64,000 nucleotides of DNA. Source: Solimonas soli DSM 21787. Its GTDB lineage: Bacteria; Pseudomonadota; Gammaproteobacteria; Nevskiales; Nevskiaceae. The position numbers and the translations under genes are program-made. This document shows, in pieces, positions 1-12,416 of the stretch. The stretch lies in assembly GCF_000474945.1 (NCBI RefSeq), contig NZ_AXDW01000001.1:1-64000 (forward strand), written 5' to 3'. The first letter of the stretch is position 1. Every line of letters begins with the position of its first letter. Under the pieces are notes generated by a model. That model ran no database searches. It worked only from the letters and a program-made list of their open reading frames with translations, and was not told where the DNA came from.

Positions 1-318
1 CGCCTTCGGTGGCGTCGTCGGCGCCTTGCTCTGCGCGGTGATCGCGTGCGCCGGCGGCGGCGTCGCAATGTTGATCTCCGGCGGCGGCACGAACGGCGGC
101 GGTGGCTCCTCGAGCTTCGGCGGCGGCGGCGGCGGTGGCTCGTCCGGCGGCTTCACTTCTTCGATGATCTTCGTTTCGATGGGCGCCGGCAGAATCTCGA
201 TCGCCTTGCGCGCCAGTCCGGACACCAGCGCCCAGATCAGCAGAGCGTGGAAAATCACCACGCCCGCAAGACCGATCATCCGGCGACTGTTGTCTGGCTG
301 CGCTTGTCCCAGCTGCAT
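1..318 (-). CDS. tonB: TonB family energy transducer, N-terminal part (runs off window)
   Basis: Couples the proton motive force of the inner membrane to outer-membrane receptors. The visible 106 residues show a short cytoplasmic start (MQLGQAQPDNSRR), one membrane segment at about residues 14-33 (MIGLAGVVIFHALLIWALVS), then a Pro-rich periplasmic stretch with runs of PPPPPP and KPPDEPP-type repeats, as in TonB proteins. The C-terminal TonB domain lies outside the window. The ATG has a GGAG about 12 nt upstream and begins 15 nt after the stop of the OmpA-like gene, so it is the third gene of an operon with the TonB-dependent receptor. Family call is firm; the specific receptor partner is inferred from linkage. 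Confidence 0.85.
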   Translation of the reverse strand, partial: MQLGQAQPDNSRRMIGLAGVVIFHALLIWALVSGLARKAIEILPAPIETKIIEEVKPPDEPPPPPPPKLEEPPPPFVPPPEINIATPPPAHAITAQSKAPTTPPKA

Positions 319-333
319 GGCTTGGCTCCGGCC

Positions 334-1704
334 TTACTGCGCAGCAGGGACTTCGGAGGACGGATCAGGAATTTCCGGATCCCTCGCTGCTTCAGGCGCG
401 GAAGCTTCGGGCGCCGCCCCTGCACTCGGCGCAGGCGCCTCGATCGCGCCATCCGCGGTCGGCACCGGCGTCACCGCAGTCGAGCCCGTGGAACCGGTGA
501 TCTTCAGCTCCACTCGGCGATTCAGCTCACGGCCTTCGTCCGTGTCGTTGTCGGCGATCGGTTGCGACTCTCCGTAACCGACGGCGCTCATGCGCGAGGC
601 CTCGACGCCGTGCTCGGCGAGGTACTGCATTACCGCACGCGCACGCTCTTCCGACAACTTCTGGTTATAGCTGTCGCTGCCCTTCGAGTCCGTGTGACCA
701 CCAATCTCGAACTGAATACCAGGAGCCGCCTGCAGCGCCGCGACCACATCGTCGAGGATCGTCTTCGCATTCAGCGTCAGCGTCGCCCTGTCGAAGTCGA
801 AATTCACGCCGCGCAGGACGATGGTGTCGCCCGCCGCGCAGCCCGACAGATCCGCCTTCTGCCCCGGCTCCGGTGTCTTGCACGGCGGCGGCAGCGGACA
901 GCCCACCTCGTCCACCTGCGTGCCCGGCGGCGTGTTCGGGCACTGGTCCTTGTCGTCGGCGACGCCGTCGCCATCGCTGTCGACCGGTGCCACCGGCGGC
1001 ACCACGGCCACCGGTTCCGCGGCCGCTGCCACGACCGGCGGCTTGATGCCGAGCGGCAGCTGCAGACCCAGGTTGACGAGCACGTCGTTGAAGTCGTTGG
1101 GCGCAAAGCTGTCACCGAAACGGCTGTTGACCGTGGTCGCGCGGTGGCCGTAGCGATACAAGGCCTCGGCGCGCACCGCGAACTCGTAGCGGCCCAGGCG
1201 CAGCGGCAGCATGTCGCCGATGCCGACCGAGTACGTGGTCATCAGGAAGTTCTGCGGCTCGACGTCTCCGGGCTTGCCATTCGCCTGCGGCAGGCTCGCC
1301 GGGAAGCCGTCGTTCTGCAGCAGGCCGAGTCCGGCCACGCCGTACAGATTGCGGATGAGCGACGAGGACGACGCGCTGAAGGGAAACGCCAGGCCGTAGA
1401 CGCCGCCGCCGTACTGCTCGACCGAGCCGCCGGCCTTGGCCGACACGCGATAGGTGTCGCCGCGCATTTCCATCGCCCACCAGTCGCGCCGGTAGCCGAT
1501 GCCGAGCAGGCCGCCGACGGACGACTTCAGTCCCTCGCTGGAGCCCGGAAACATGGCGCTGGCCATCGGCGCGAGATAGCTGCCTTCGTACAGCGGACCG
1601 TCGAACAGCGCCGACGTGTCGTCCTGCGCGAGCGCCGCCGTGGTCGCCGTCGCCGCCATGAGACCGACGCCTGCCGTGGCGCAGCGATTGAGAAAATTCT
1701 TCAT
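334..1704 (-). CDS. OmpA-like outer-membrane protein with thrombospondin type 3 repeat
   Basis: 456-residue envelope protein. The ATG at 1704 was chosen because it is followed by a clean signal peptide (MKNFLNRCATAGVGLMAATA, cleavage near TAALA) and preceded by GGGGAT; an upstream in-frame GTG would add 12 residues and spoil the signal. After a beta-barrel-like N-terminal half comes a calcium-binding type 3 repeat (DSDGDGVADDKDQCPNTPPG), then a C-terminal OmpA peptidoglycan-binding domain (about residues 310-415) with the FDFDRATL start and the GHTDSKGSDSYNQKLSEERA core. The tail is Pro/Ala-rich. It sits 57 nt after the receptor gene and 15 nt before tonB, an unusual middle position in a TonB transport operon. 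It may stabilise the envelope around the receptor; that role is inference. Confidence 0.88.
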   Translation of the reverse strand: MKNFLNRCATAGVGLMAATATTAALAQDDTSALFDGPLYEGSYLAPMASAMFPGSSEGLKSSVGGLLGIGYRRDWWAMEMRGDTYRVSAKAGGSVEQYGGGVYGLAFPFSASSSSLIRNLYGVAGLGLLQNDGFPASLPQANGKPGDVEPQNFLMTTYSVGIGDMLPLRLGRYEFAVRAEALYRYGHRATTVNSRFGDSFAPNDFNDVLVNLGLQLPLGIKPPVVAAAAEPVAVVPPVAPVDSDGDGVADDKDQCPNTPPGTQVDEVGCPLPPPCKTPEPGQKADLSGCAAGDTIVLRGVNFDFDRATLTLNAKTILDDVVAALQAAPGIQFEIGGHTDSKGSDSYNQKLSEERARAVMQYLAEHGVEASRMSAVGYGESQPIADNDTDEGRELNRRVELKITGSTGSTAVTPVPTADGAIEAPAPSAGAAPEASAPEAARDPEIPDPSSEVPAAQ

Positions 1705-1761
1705 GTTGATCCCCAGATTCGCACTGATTTGAGTAAGCACTTCGTCATCCGCCGGCGAGGA

Positions 1762-4374
1762 TCAGAAATCCAGGCCGAAGCGGATGCCGAACGTGCGCGG
1801 CGGGGCGAGATACTCGAGCGTGCCGGTGTCGAGAACGAACTTCGAATACGTGTACTGCTCGTCGGTGAGGTTCTTGCCGAACAGCGTGGTGCGCAGCCGC
1901 CAGGGCTGGTACAGGTAGCTGATGGAGGCGTCGACGACGTAGTAGCTGTCCTGCTTCGAGGTCGCCGAGTTCTGCGCGAGGTAGTAGAAGCCGCTGTTGT
2001 AGTAGAGGTTCGCCGCCAGTTCGAGATTGCCGTCGCCGATGCCGTCGATCAGCTGGTTGAGACCGAAGCTGCCGCTCAGTTTCGGCGTGCGGGTGATCCT
2101 GTTGCCGCTGAAGTCGCGGCCCGTGTCGAGCAGCGGGATCGCATTGCCGCCCGGCAGCGTGCCGAAGAAGATGCCGGTCTGCTCGTCGTAACCGCTGCCC
2201 TTCGGATACTTGGTGAAGATGCCGTCGAGATACGTCAGGCCGCCGGTGACGACGAGGCCCGGATCGAGATTGCGCAGCGGCGTCCACTGCGCGTCGAACT
2301 CGGCGCCGCGAATGCGCGCGCCGTCGGCGTTCTCCAGCTGCGCGACGCCGCCGCCGAGCACCGAGATGAACTGCACCTGCATATCCTTGATCTTGTTCTC
2401 GAACGCGGCTGCGTTCAGGCGCAGCGCGCCGTCGAACAGGGTCGACTTGATGCCCACCTCGGTGGTCTTCACCTCCTCCGGCTTGATCCAGTACGGCTGC
2501 GTGTAGACGTTGACGGTCTTGAACGTGCCGCTCTTGTAGCCCTTGGTCCACGAGGCATACGCCATCACGTCCTTGGCGAGCTTGTAGTCGAGCACGAATT
2601 TCGGCGCGAGGTTGTGCGTCTTGCGGCGCGGCTTCGAGAACTGGAGCAGCGACGATTCGCTGCCGTCGCTGTTGATCAAGAGCACGTCGGACTGGATGAC
2701 GTTGCGCTTTTCCTGCGAGTAACGCAGGCCCGCCGTGAAGCTCAGCGAATCGGTGAAATGAATGGTTTCCTGCGTATAGGCCGAAACCGAATTGCTGCCG
2801 AGCCGGTCGTGCAGCGAAACGTCCACGCCGTTCGGCAGACCGAGATTGAGCGGAAGGTTCAGCGCATCCAGCAGACGGGTGAAGCCGCTGTCCGTCAGCA
2901 GATTGATCAGACCGTTCGGCAGCGGGATGCCGGCGATCTCGCCGTTGGAGAGGCCGCCGAGCACCGAGAGCCGGTTGTCCGGAAAGCCCGACGTTTCATC
3001 AAAATAGTAGAGTCCCGCGATAGCGTCGAGCCAGTCCGGCAGGATGCCGCCCTTCTTCGAGACGAACTGCAGCTCGCCCGTGGTCACGTCCGCGAACTGG
3101 CCCGGCGCGCCGAACTCGATGAACGGCACGCGCGTGCCGTCGAAGTCGAAGTAGTTGTCGGCGACGATCTTCTGGTGGCTGCCGAGCAGCTTCACGTCCA
3201 GCCAGTCGGGGTGATAGTTGAGCGAGCCGTAGACGACCTTGTTGTTCGAGCGGAAGTAGCCCGGCACGTCGCTGTCGGCGCGGTAGGTGCCCGGCGCAAC
3301 CGTGCTGACGCCGTAGACCGTGTCCAGCACCGATTGCAGGAGACTGGGCGCGACGTTCGGCATCAGGCTCGAGCTGAGGCCAGAGGTCAGATCGATGAAG
3401 CCGGCGACGTTGAAGTCGAGATCTTCGCTGATGTCCCACTTCAGCTTGAGGCGCGCCGCGTTCTCGGTGGTGTCCGGCAGTGGGCGCGCCGTCGCGGCAT
3501 CGCCGCCGATACCGAGCAGGGGCAGCGCCGGATTGTTGATGGTGCCCTTGTAATAGCTGCTGCTCTCGTTGTGCACGATCGACAGGCTGGCCGCGAGCGA
3601 ATCGACGATCGGGATATTGATATACCCGCGCAGCTTCATGTCGTTGTAGCTTTCGTAGCTCGTGAGCAGCGAGGCTTCGAAGTCCGGACCCGGCGACTTG
3701 GTGACGGTATTGATGGCGCCGCCCGTCGAGTTGCGGCCGAACAGCGTGCCCTGCGGACCCTTGAGCACTTCGACGCGCTCGACCGCGCCGAATGCCTGCG
3801 AGGCACCGTTCGCGAACGGGTAATAGATGCCGTCGATATAGGTCGCGATGCTCGGATCGGAGTCCGGCAGGAAGGCATCGGAGCCGACGCCACGGATGTA
3901 GATGACCGCGAAGTTCACCGTCTGGCCGTAATACATGCCCGGTGTCGCCTGCGCGAGCGCCTTCGGATCGCCGATGCCCTTGGCATCCAGCGCATCCGCG
4001 CTGAACGCCGTGATCGAGATTGGCACGTCCTGGATGTTTTCCTTGCGCTTCTGCGCGGTGACGATCACTTCCGCCGTCAGGCGATTGGTGGCGCCGGGCT
4101 TCTCGACCTGCACCGGCGCGGGCGGTTCGTCGCCAACCGCCACCGTGTCCTGATATGGCGCCGGCGTCGCGCCATCGCCCTGCGAAGCTTCCGGCTGGGC
4201 GACGCTTGCGTCGGTGGCCGACAGCGTGTCCGACGCCGCCGGCGCGAGACCGGGCTCGGCGGCGTTCACTTCTGATTCCGCGGCGGCGGGTGTTGCCGGC
4301 TCCTGTGCCCAGGTCGCTGCCGGAAGGGCCGCGGAAAGAGCGAGGGCCAGGGCAAACCTGGATTCGGTGGACAT
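1762..4374 (-). CDS. TonB-dependent outer-membrane receptor
   Basis: 870-residue substrate-specific outer-membrane transporter. It has a signal peptide (ends near ATWAQ, residue 24), an acidic Pro/Ala-rich linker to about residue 95, a TonB box/plug start (EVIVTAQKRKENIQDVPISI), plug motifs (YIRGVGSDAF, RVEVLKGPQGTLFGRNSTGG) and a 22-strand barrel that ends in the aromatic residue of FGIRFGLDF. The VTAQKRKE plug type is typical of receptors expanded in bacteria that degrade hydrophobic compounds. The ligand cannot be read from sequence, but the adjacent beta-oxidation genes suggest a lipid, terpenoid or steroid-like substrate rather than iron. GAGGAG precedes the ATG. It is the first gene of the operon with the OmpA-like and TonB genes and diverges from a TetR gene. 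Confidence 0.92.
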   Translation of the reverse strand: MSTESRFALALALSAALPAATWAQEPATPAAAESEVNAAEPGLAPAASDTLSATDASVAQPEASQGDGATPAPYQDTVAVGDEPPAPVQVEKPGATNRLTAEVIVTAQKRKENIQDVPISITAFSADALDAKGIGDPKALAQATPGMYYGQTVNFAVIYIRGVGSDAFLPDSDPSIATYIDGIYYPFANGASQAFGAVERVEVLKGPQGTLFGRNSTGGAINTVTKSPGPDFEASLLTSYESYNDMKLRGYINIPIVDSLAASLSIVHNESSSYYKGTINNPALPLLGIGGDAATARPLPDTTENAARLKLKWDISEDLDFNVAGFIDLTSGLSSSLMPNVAPSLLQSVLDTVYGVSTVAPGTYRADSDVPGYFRSNNKVVYGSLNYHPDWLDVKLLGSHQKIVADNYFDFDGTRVPFIEFGAPGQFADVTTGELQFVSKKGGILPDWLDAIAGLYYFDETSGFPDNRLSVLGGLSNGEIAGIPLPNGLINLLTDSGFTRLLDALNLPLNLGLPNGVDVSLHDRLGSNSVSAYTQETIHFTDSLSFTAGLRYSQEKRNVIQSDVLLINSDGSESSLLQFSKPRRKTHNLAPKFVLDYKLAKDVMAYASWTKGYKSGTFKTVNVYTQPYWIKPEEVKTTEVGIKSTLFDGALRLNAAAFENKIKDMQVQFISVLGGGVAQLENADGARIRGAEFDAQWTPLRNLDPGLVVTGGLTYLDGIFTKYPKGSGYDEQTGIFFGTLPGGNAIPLLDTGRDFSGNRITRTPKLSGSFGLNQLIDGIGDGNLELAANLYYNSGFYYLAQNSATSKQDSYYVVDASISYLYQPWRLRTTLFGKNLTDEQYTYSKFVLDTGTLEYLAPPRTFGIRFGLDF

Positions 4375-4471
4375 TCGTGCTTCTCCTCTACGCGTTTTCG
4401 TTTTCGTTGACCGTCACTTGCGGCCTCGGCGACGGCGGGCCACGCACACACCCCAACCTCCGTCGCCAGTA

Positions 4472-4500
4472 AATCTATTGATCTTAGTTACAGAAGTCAA
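4472..4500 (-). promoter_or_regulatory. Sigma-70-type promoter for the receptor-ompA-tonB operon
   Basis: On the minus strand, TTGACT (4500-4495), a 17-nt spacer and TAGATT (4477-4472) make a good -35/-10 pair in the only A+T-rich stretch of this intergenic region. The predicted start near 4465 leaves a 5' leader of about 90 nt. Not tested; the call rests on matches and spacing. Confidence 0.55.
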
Positions 4501-4502
4501 TA
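4476..4502. promoter_or_regulatory. Inverted repeat, candidate TetR operator
   Basis: TATTGA (4476-4481) and TCAATA (4497-4502) form an inverted repeat separated by 15 nt. It overlaps both the -35 and -10 elements of the receptor promoter and lies about 75 nt upstream of the divergent TetR gene, the usual position for an autoregulated TetR operator. Arms are short, so the assignment is tentative. Confidence 0.4.
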
Positions 4503-4577
4503 TTTGTATCTTGATAAACTGGCTTACCATTGGGGGATGCACAGACGGCCGTCGAGAACCGCCACAGGGATGAAAAA

Positions 4578-5231
4578 ATGAAGAACACAGGCTCAGCGTT
4601 TCATCGTGACGCCGAGATCGAGAACCGGATCATCGATGCCACCGTGAAGTGCTTCCATCGGTTCGGCATCCACAAGACGTCGATGGATGACATTGCCGGC
4701 GCGGCGAAGGTGGCGCGGCCGACGATCTACCGCTATTTCCCTTCGCGCCATCATCTGGCGGTGGAGGTGCTGGTCCGTGAAATTCGCGATCACGTGCGCA
4801 TCACCGCGCCCGTGCTGCAGGAGGAAAAATATCCGCCGCAGGCGATGATCGACGCGATCATCCTCGCGGTGTCGACCTCGCGCGATCATCCCTATACCGG
4901 CATCATCACCAGCGACGCGGGCAGCGAGCTGCTGGCGCGCGTGCCCGGCTCCGACAAGGCGCTGCTCGACGCTATGGGCGAGATGTGGCTGCAGTACCTG
5001 AGCCTGTGGCGCAAGCAGGGCTACATCCGCGCCTCCGTGCGCGACGACGATCTGCTGCTGTGGATCACCTTCTACATGTACACGTCGGTCGGCAAGGGAG
5101 ATTTCCTCGCCATCACCGAGGATCGCATGCGGCGCATGCTGGCGAGGCTGCTCGCGCCTTCGGTTTTCGACTACGAGAAACTCGCCGTCGACTTCCCGGC
5201 GAAGCACAAACGCTTCCTGTCGAAGACCTGA
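4578..5231 (+). CDS. TetR/AcrR family transcriptional regulator
   Basis: 217-residue repressor-type protein. The N-terminal helix-turn-helix domain (about residues 10-58) shows the family pattern IIDATVKCFHRFGIHKTSMD followed by IAGAAKVARPTIYRYFPSRH. The C-terminal ligand-binding domain is all-helical and not diagnostic of an effector. Start: the ATG at 4578 has AGGGA upstream; an in-frame TTG at 4530 would add 16 residues without an evident ribosome site. It diverges from the TonB-dependent receptor operon, so it most likely controls that operon and itself through the inverted repeat in the shared intergenic region. Confidence 0.88.
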   Translation: MKNTGSAFHRDAEIENRIIDATVKCFHRFGIHKTSMDDIAGAAKVARPTIYRYFPSRHHLAVEVLVREIRDHVRITAPVLQEEKYPPQAMIDAIILAVSTSRDHPYTGIITSDAGSELLARVPGSDKALLDAMGEMWLQYLSLWRKQGYIRASVRDDDLLLWITFYMYTSVGKGDFLAITEDRMRRMLARLLAPSVFDYEKLAVDFPAKHKRFLSKT

Positions 5232-5242
5232 GCCCCCGCAAA

Positions 5243-5256
5243 GCCCGGCGCCGGGC
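5243..5256. terminator. Possible bidirectional terminator hairpin
   Basis: A perfect 14-bp palindrome, GCCCGGCGCCGGGC, lies between the convergent ends of the TetR gene and the nitronate monooxygenase gene. There is no T-run on either side, so it is at best a weak or factor-assisted stop. Confidence 0.3.
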
Positions 5257-5265
5257 GCTGCCGCC

Positions 5266-6842
<1,577 letters not shown>

Positions 6843-6933
6843 TGGCGGCTCCTCGTGCGCCGCCTGCTGGCGGTCTGGCCCGGGCACTATAACTAATGGT
6901 GATAGTCTGGTAAATCGCCGTCGCCGGCGTGGC

Positions 6934-8031
6934 TCAGGGAACGACGACCGCCTTGATGACGTCGCCGCGCTTCGCGGCCGCCATGGCGACGTTGACGTCG
7001 GCCAGCGCGAACCGGGTGAGCAGCCGCTCGAACGGGAATCGCCCTGCCCGCCAGTGGCCGATCAGCTGTGGAATGAAGGTCGCCGGGTCACTGTCGCCTT
7101 CCATGACGCCGTGCACGCTGCGGCCGTTCAGCAGATGCAGCATCGGCAGCGACACCTCCACGCCGACGGCCGGCAGTCCGAGCATCGCGCAACTGCCGCC
7201 GACACGCAGCACGCGCACGGCCTGCGTCAGCACGTCGGGCACGCCGGTGCATTCGACGCTGCCATGCACGCCGCCGCCCGTCAGTTCGGCGATCCGCCGC
7301 ACGGGGCGCTCGCTGGCGGCGTCGATACAGCAGGTCGCGCCGAGTTCCATCGCCAGCCGCAGCCGCTCGCGGTGGCGATCGACGGCGATGATCGTCGTGC
7401 AGCCGGCGATGCGCGCCGCCATCACCGCCGCCATGCCGACCGCGCCGACGCCGAATATGGCGATCGATTCGCCCGCGGACGGTTCCAGCACCCTGAGCAC
7501 CGCGCCGGCGCCGGTCTGCAGGCTGCAGCCGAACGCGCCCATCAGCGCCAGCGGCACATCGTGCGGAACGCGTACGACGCAGCTGCGATGCGCGAGCGTG
7601 TGCGTAGCAAACGAGGATTGTCCGAAGAAGCGCCCCGTGACCGGCGCGCCCGTCGACGTCGCGTAGGCACTGCCGTCGTCGCGATGCCCGCTGAAATTGA
7701 GCGTCTGCCCATGCTCGCAGTACGGCGGCCGCGACTGCCGGCAGGCCGGACAATGACCGCAGGCGGCAAACGTCAGGACGACCGCATCGCCCGGCTGCAC
7801 GTGCGATACCCCGGTGCCGATCGCTTCGACGATGCCCGCACCTTCGTGGCCGAGGATGGCCGGCAGCGGAAACGGCAAGCCGCCGTCGCGGATGTGCAGA
7901 TCCGTGTGGCAGATGCCGGTGCCGGCGAGCCGCACCCTCACCTCGTCGCGCGCCGGTGCCGCCAGTGTCAGCGTTTCGAGGGCGAAATCCCCGCCAGGCT
8001 CACGCAGCACGGCGGCGGTGATCAGGGACAT
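6934..8031 (-). CDS. Zinc-dependent alcohol dehydrogenase (aryl/allylic type)
   Basis: 365-residue medium-chain dehydrogenase that would oxidise a primary alcohol to an aldehyde with NAD. Catalytic-zinc ligands are visible in GTGICHTDLH (Cys41) and LGHEGAGIV (His62). The structural zinc lobe is CGHCPACRQSRPPYC (Cys91, 94, 97, 105). The Rossmann motif is IFGVGAVGMAAV. The FGCSLQTGAGAVL segment supplies the third zinc ligand and matches benzyl-alcohol/geraniol-type enzymes. It starts 16 nt after the upstream thiolase stop, so it is co-transcribed with it. The pairing suggests alcohol activation feeding acyl-CoA degradation, but the substrate is not determined. Confidence 0.88.
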   Translation of the reverse strand: MSLITAAVLREPGGDFALETLTLAAPARDEVRVRLAGTGICHTDLHIRDGGLPFPLPAILGHEGAGIVEAIGTGVSHVQPGDAVVLTFAACGHCPACRQSRPPYCEHGQTLNFSGHRDDGSAYATSTGAPVTGRFFGQSSFATHTLAHRSCVVRVPHDVPLALMGAFGCSLQTGAGAVLRVLEPSAGESIAIFGVGAVGMAAVMAARIAGCTTIIAVDRHRERLRLAMELGATCCIDAASERPVRRIAELTGGGVHGSVECTGVPDVLTQAVRVLRVGGSCAMLGLPAVGVEVSLPMLHLLNGRSVHGVMEGDSDPATFIPQLIGHWRAGRFPFERLLTRFALADVNVAMAAAKRGDVIKAVVVP

Positions 8032-8047
8032 CGCCGGATCGCTTCGC

Positions 8048-9280
8048 TCAGAAGCGCTCGATGATCGTCGCCGGCGCCATGCCGCCGGCGGCGCACAGCG
8101 TCACCAGGCCGGTCGCCACGTCGCGACGTTCCATTTCGTCGAGCAGGGTTCCAAGGATCATCGCGCCGGTCGCGCCGATCGGATGGCCGAGCGCGATCGC
8201 GCCGCCATTGACGTTGACGATGTCCGGGTCGATATCGAGATCGCGCATGAACTTGAGCGGCACGACGGCGAACGCCTCGTTGATCTCGAACAGATCGATA
8301 TCGCCGACCGACATGCCGGCCATCTTCAAGGCCTTGCGCGCGGCCGGGCCCGGCGCGTTGAGCATCAGCGTCGGATCGTCGCCGGCCGTCGCCAGCGCGC
8401 GGATGCGCGCCCGCGGCCTGAGGCCATGCGCCTTGGCGTACTCGGGCGAAGCGAGCAGCACGGCAGCGGCGCCGTCGACCACCCCCGAGCTGTTGCCGGC
8501 ATGATGCACGTGGCGGATCTGCACATCGGGAAAACGCTGGCGGACCAGCTTCGCGTAGGTCGTGCCGCTGTCGTCGAACTCGCGTTCGTACATCGCCTCG
8601 AACGCCGGCTTCAGCTGGCGAAGCCCTTCGAGTGTCGTCTGCGGTCGCGGAAACTCTTCATGATCGAGCGCGACGCTGCCGTCATCGCGCTTCACCGCCA
8701 CCAGGCTGCGCGCGAAGCGACCTTCGCGGATCGCGACGTCGGCACGCTGCTGGCTCTGCAGCGCCAGCGCGTCGACGGCCTCGCGCGAAATGCCTTCGAG
8801 CGTCGCGATCAGATCGCCGCAGACACCCTGATGCGGTTGCGGGACGCGCACGCGCAGCGACAGGTTCCAGGCATCGAGGAACGGCATCGGCGGCAGCGTC
8901 GTGCTGTACGACATCGACTCGACACCGCCGGCGATGACGAGCTGCTGCATGCCGGACATGATGCCCATCGCCGCCAGATTGACCGAGCTGAGGCCTGAAC
9001 CGCAAAAGCGGTCGATCGCCATGCCCGGCGCCTTGCAATCGAAGCCGGCGTCGAGCGCCGCCATGCGCGCGATGCAGGCCGACTGCTTGCCGCTTTGCGT
9101 GCCGCAACCGGCGATGACGTCGTCGAGATCGGCCGTGTCGAGCCTGTTGCGCGCGGCGAGCGCGCCGAGCACGCTGCTCAACAGACGCTGCGGATGAACA
9201 TCGGCGAGCGCCCCTTTGCCGAGCTTGCCGATGCCGCGCGGCGTGCGCGCCGCATCAATGATCCAGGCTTCCTGCGTCAA
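8048..9280 (-). CDS. Acetyl-CoA C-acyltransferase (thiolase)
   Basis: 410-residue thiolase that cleaves 3-ketoacyl-CoA to acetyl-CoA and a shortened acyl-CoA. The nucleophilic Cys93 is in DRFCGSGLSS, the His in NVNGGAIALGHPIGATG, and the second Cys in TLCAAGGMA, so all catalytic elements are present. The start is TTG at 9280: AAGGAG lies 6-7 nt upstream and the protein begins at the expected family N-terminus (WIIDAARTPRG), so a longer start is unlikely. The rare TTG may limit expression. It is the first gene of a pair with the alcohol dehydrogenase and diverges from the GST gene. Confidence 0.9.
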   Translation of the reverse strand: MTQEAWIIDAARTPRGIGKLGKGALADVHPQRLLSSVLGALAARNRLDTADLDDVIAGCGTQSGKQSACIARMAALDAGFDCKAPGMAIDRFCGSGLSSVNLAAMGIMSGMQQLVIAGGVESMSYSTTLPPMPFLDAWNLSLRVRVPQPHQGVCGDLIATLEGISREAVDALALQSQQRADVAIREGRFARSLVAVKRDDGSVALDHEEFPRPQTTLEGLRQLKPAFEAMYEREFDDSGTTYAKLVRQRFPDVQIRHVHHAGNSSGVVDGAAAVLLASPEYAKAHGLRPRARIRALATAGDDPTLMLNAPGPAARKALKMAGMSVGDIDLFEINEAFAVVPLKFMRDLDIDPDIVNVNGGAIALGHPIGATGAMILGTLLDEMERRDVATGLVTLCAAGGMAPATIIERF

Positions 9281-9295
9281 GCGAATCTCCTTCCG

Positions 9296-9316
9296 TATTA
9301 TTATCTAACAATAATA
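9296..9316. promoter_or_regulatory. A+T-rich inverted repeat in the thiolase/GST divergent region
   Basis: TATTATT (9296-9302) and AATAATA (9310-9316) form an inverted repeat with a 7-nt spacer in an otherwise G+C-rich region. It is placed just upstream of the thiolase ribosome site and 64 nt from the GST start. It may be an operator or simply overlap the -10 of the minus-strand promoter (GATAAT on that strand). Confidence 0.35.
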
Positions 9317-9379
9317 GATAGAATGCCGGATGATTACGAGTCGCGCCTGCCGGGTGCGGCCAAGAGGACTTCACAAGCG

Positions 9380-10015
9380 ATGATCACGCTCTACCACAGC
9401 CCTGACGCGCGCTCCTTCCGCTGCCTCTGGGCACTCGAAGAAGCGCGGGTGGCGTATGACCTCAAGGTGATGGCCTTTCCGCCGCGCGCGCACGCGCCAG
9501 ACTATCTGGCGCTGAACCCGTGCGGCACGGTGCCTTTGCTCGTTGACGGCGACAGCACGCTGTTCGAGTCGGCGGCCATCCTTGAATGGCTGTCGGTGCG
9601 TTACGCACCGACCACGCTCGGCGTCGGCAGCGAAGACAAGGCCTACGGCAGCTGGCTCAGCTGGCTGCACTTCGGCGAAGCCTCGCTGACGACACTCCTG
9701 TCGACGATGCTGCGCTATGCGGTCTTCCTGCCGGAGGCGCAGCGCCAGCCGGCCGTCGTCGCCGACTTCCGCGGTCTGTTCCTCGAACGCCTGCAGCTCG
9801 TCGAGCGCGCGCTGGCGGATCACGAGTATCTGGCCGCCGACCGTTTCACCGCCGCCGACATCAGCGTCGGCTATGCGCTGATGCTGGCGCGTATGCTCGA
9901 TCTGCATCGCGTGCTGCCGCCGGCGCTGCTCGCCTACTGGGCACGATTGCAGGAAAGGCCGGCCTTCAGGGCGGCGCGCGCCGCGCAGAAAGCCGCCGCG
10001 CCGGCCGCCGCCTGA
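9380..10015 (+). CDS. Glutathione S-transferase family protein
   Basis: 211-residue GST: a thioredoxin-like N-terminal domain (MITLYHSPDARSFRCLWALE, residues 1-75, with the cis-Pro segment GTVPLLVDG and the ESAAILEWL glutathione-contact motif) and a helical C-terminal domain with the conserved FTAADISVGYAL capping motif. The ATG at 9380 matches the family start; AGAGGA lies upstream. An in-frame ATG at 9323 would add 19 unconserved residues. Single plus-strand gene between minus-strand catabolic genes. It probably conjugates or isomerises an electrophilic intermediate, but the substrate is unknown. Confidence 0.85.
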   Translation: MITLYHSPDARSFRCLWALEEARVAYDLKVMAFPPRAHAPDYLALNPCGTVPLLVDGDSTLFESAAILEWLSVRYAPTTLGVGSEDKAYGSWLSWLHFGEASLTTLLSTMLRYAVFLPEAQRQPAVVADFRGLFLERLQLVERALADHEYLAADRFTAADISVGYALMLARMLDLHRVLPPALLAYWARLQERPAFRAARAAQKAAAPAAA

Positions 10016-10219
10016 TCCAGGACGGCATGGTGATCTCGGCCGACGCCGTCAATCGCCCGCGGGGATTCATGGTCGCCAGGAAACAGATCGCCGATTGCAT
10101 CGAGGGCGATGCCGCACAGCCGGCGGACGGGAGCTTCGCGCCGAAAGCGCAGCCGCCGTGAGGCCCCGACAGCGTGCCGCCCGCCAGCGATGCGGCGGAC
10201 GGCGCTGCCGTGTCGCTTT

Positions 10220-12370
<2,151 letters not shown>

Positions 12371-12416
12371 GTTCCGTCTTCTCCTCGCCGCGCGCGGTAT
12401 CGTCGTTGGGGGCCGC

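Noticed and set aside
46-4275. A very long plus-strand reading frame (about 1400 codons)
   Set aside because: It is the antisense shadow of the TonB, OmpA and receptor genes: Arg/Val/Ala-rich, no ribosome site and no domain, while the minus strand carries clear signal peptides and family motifs.
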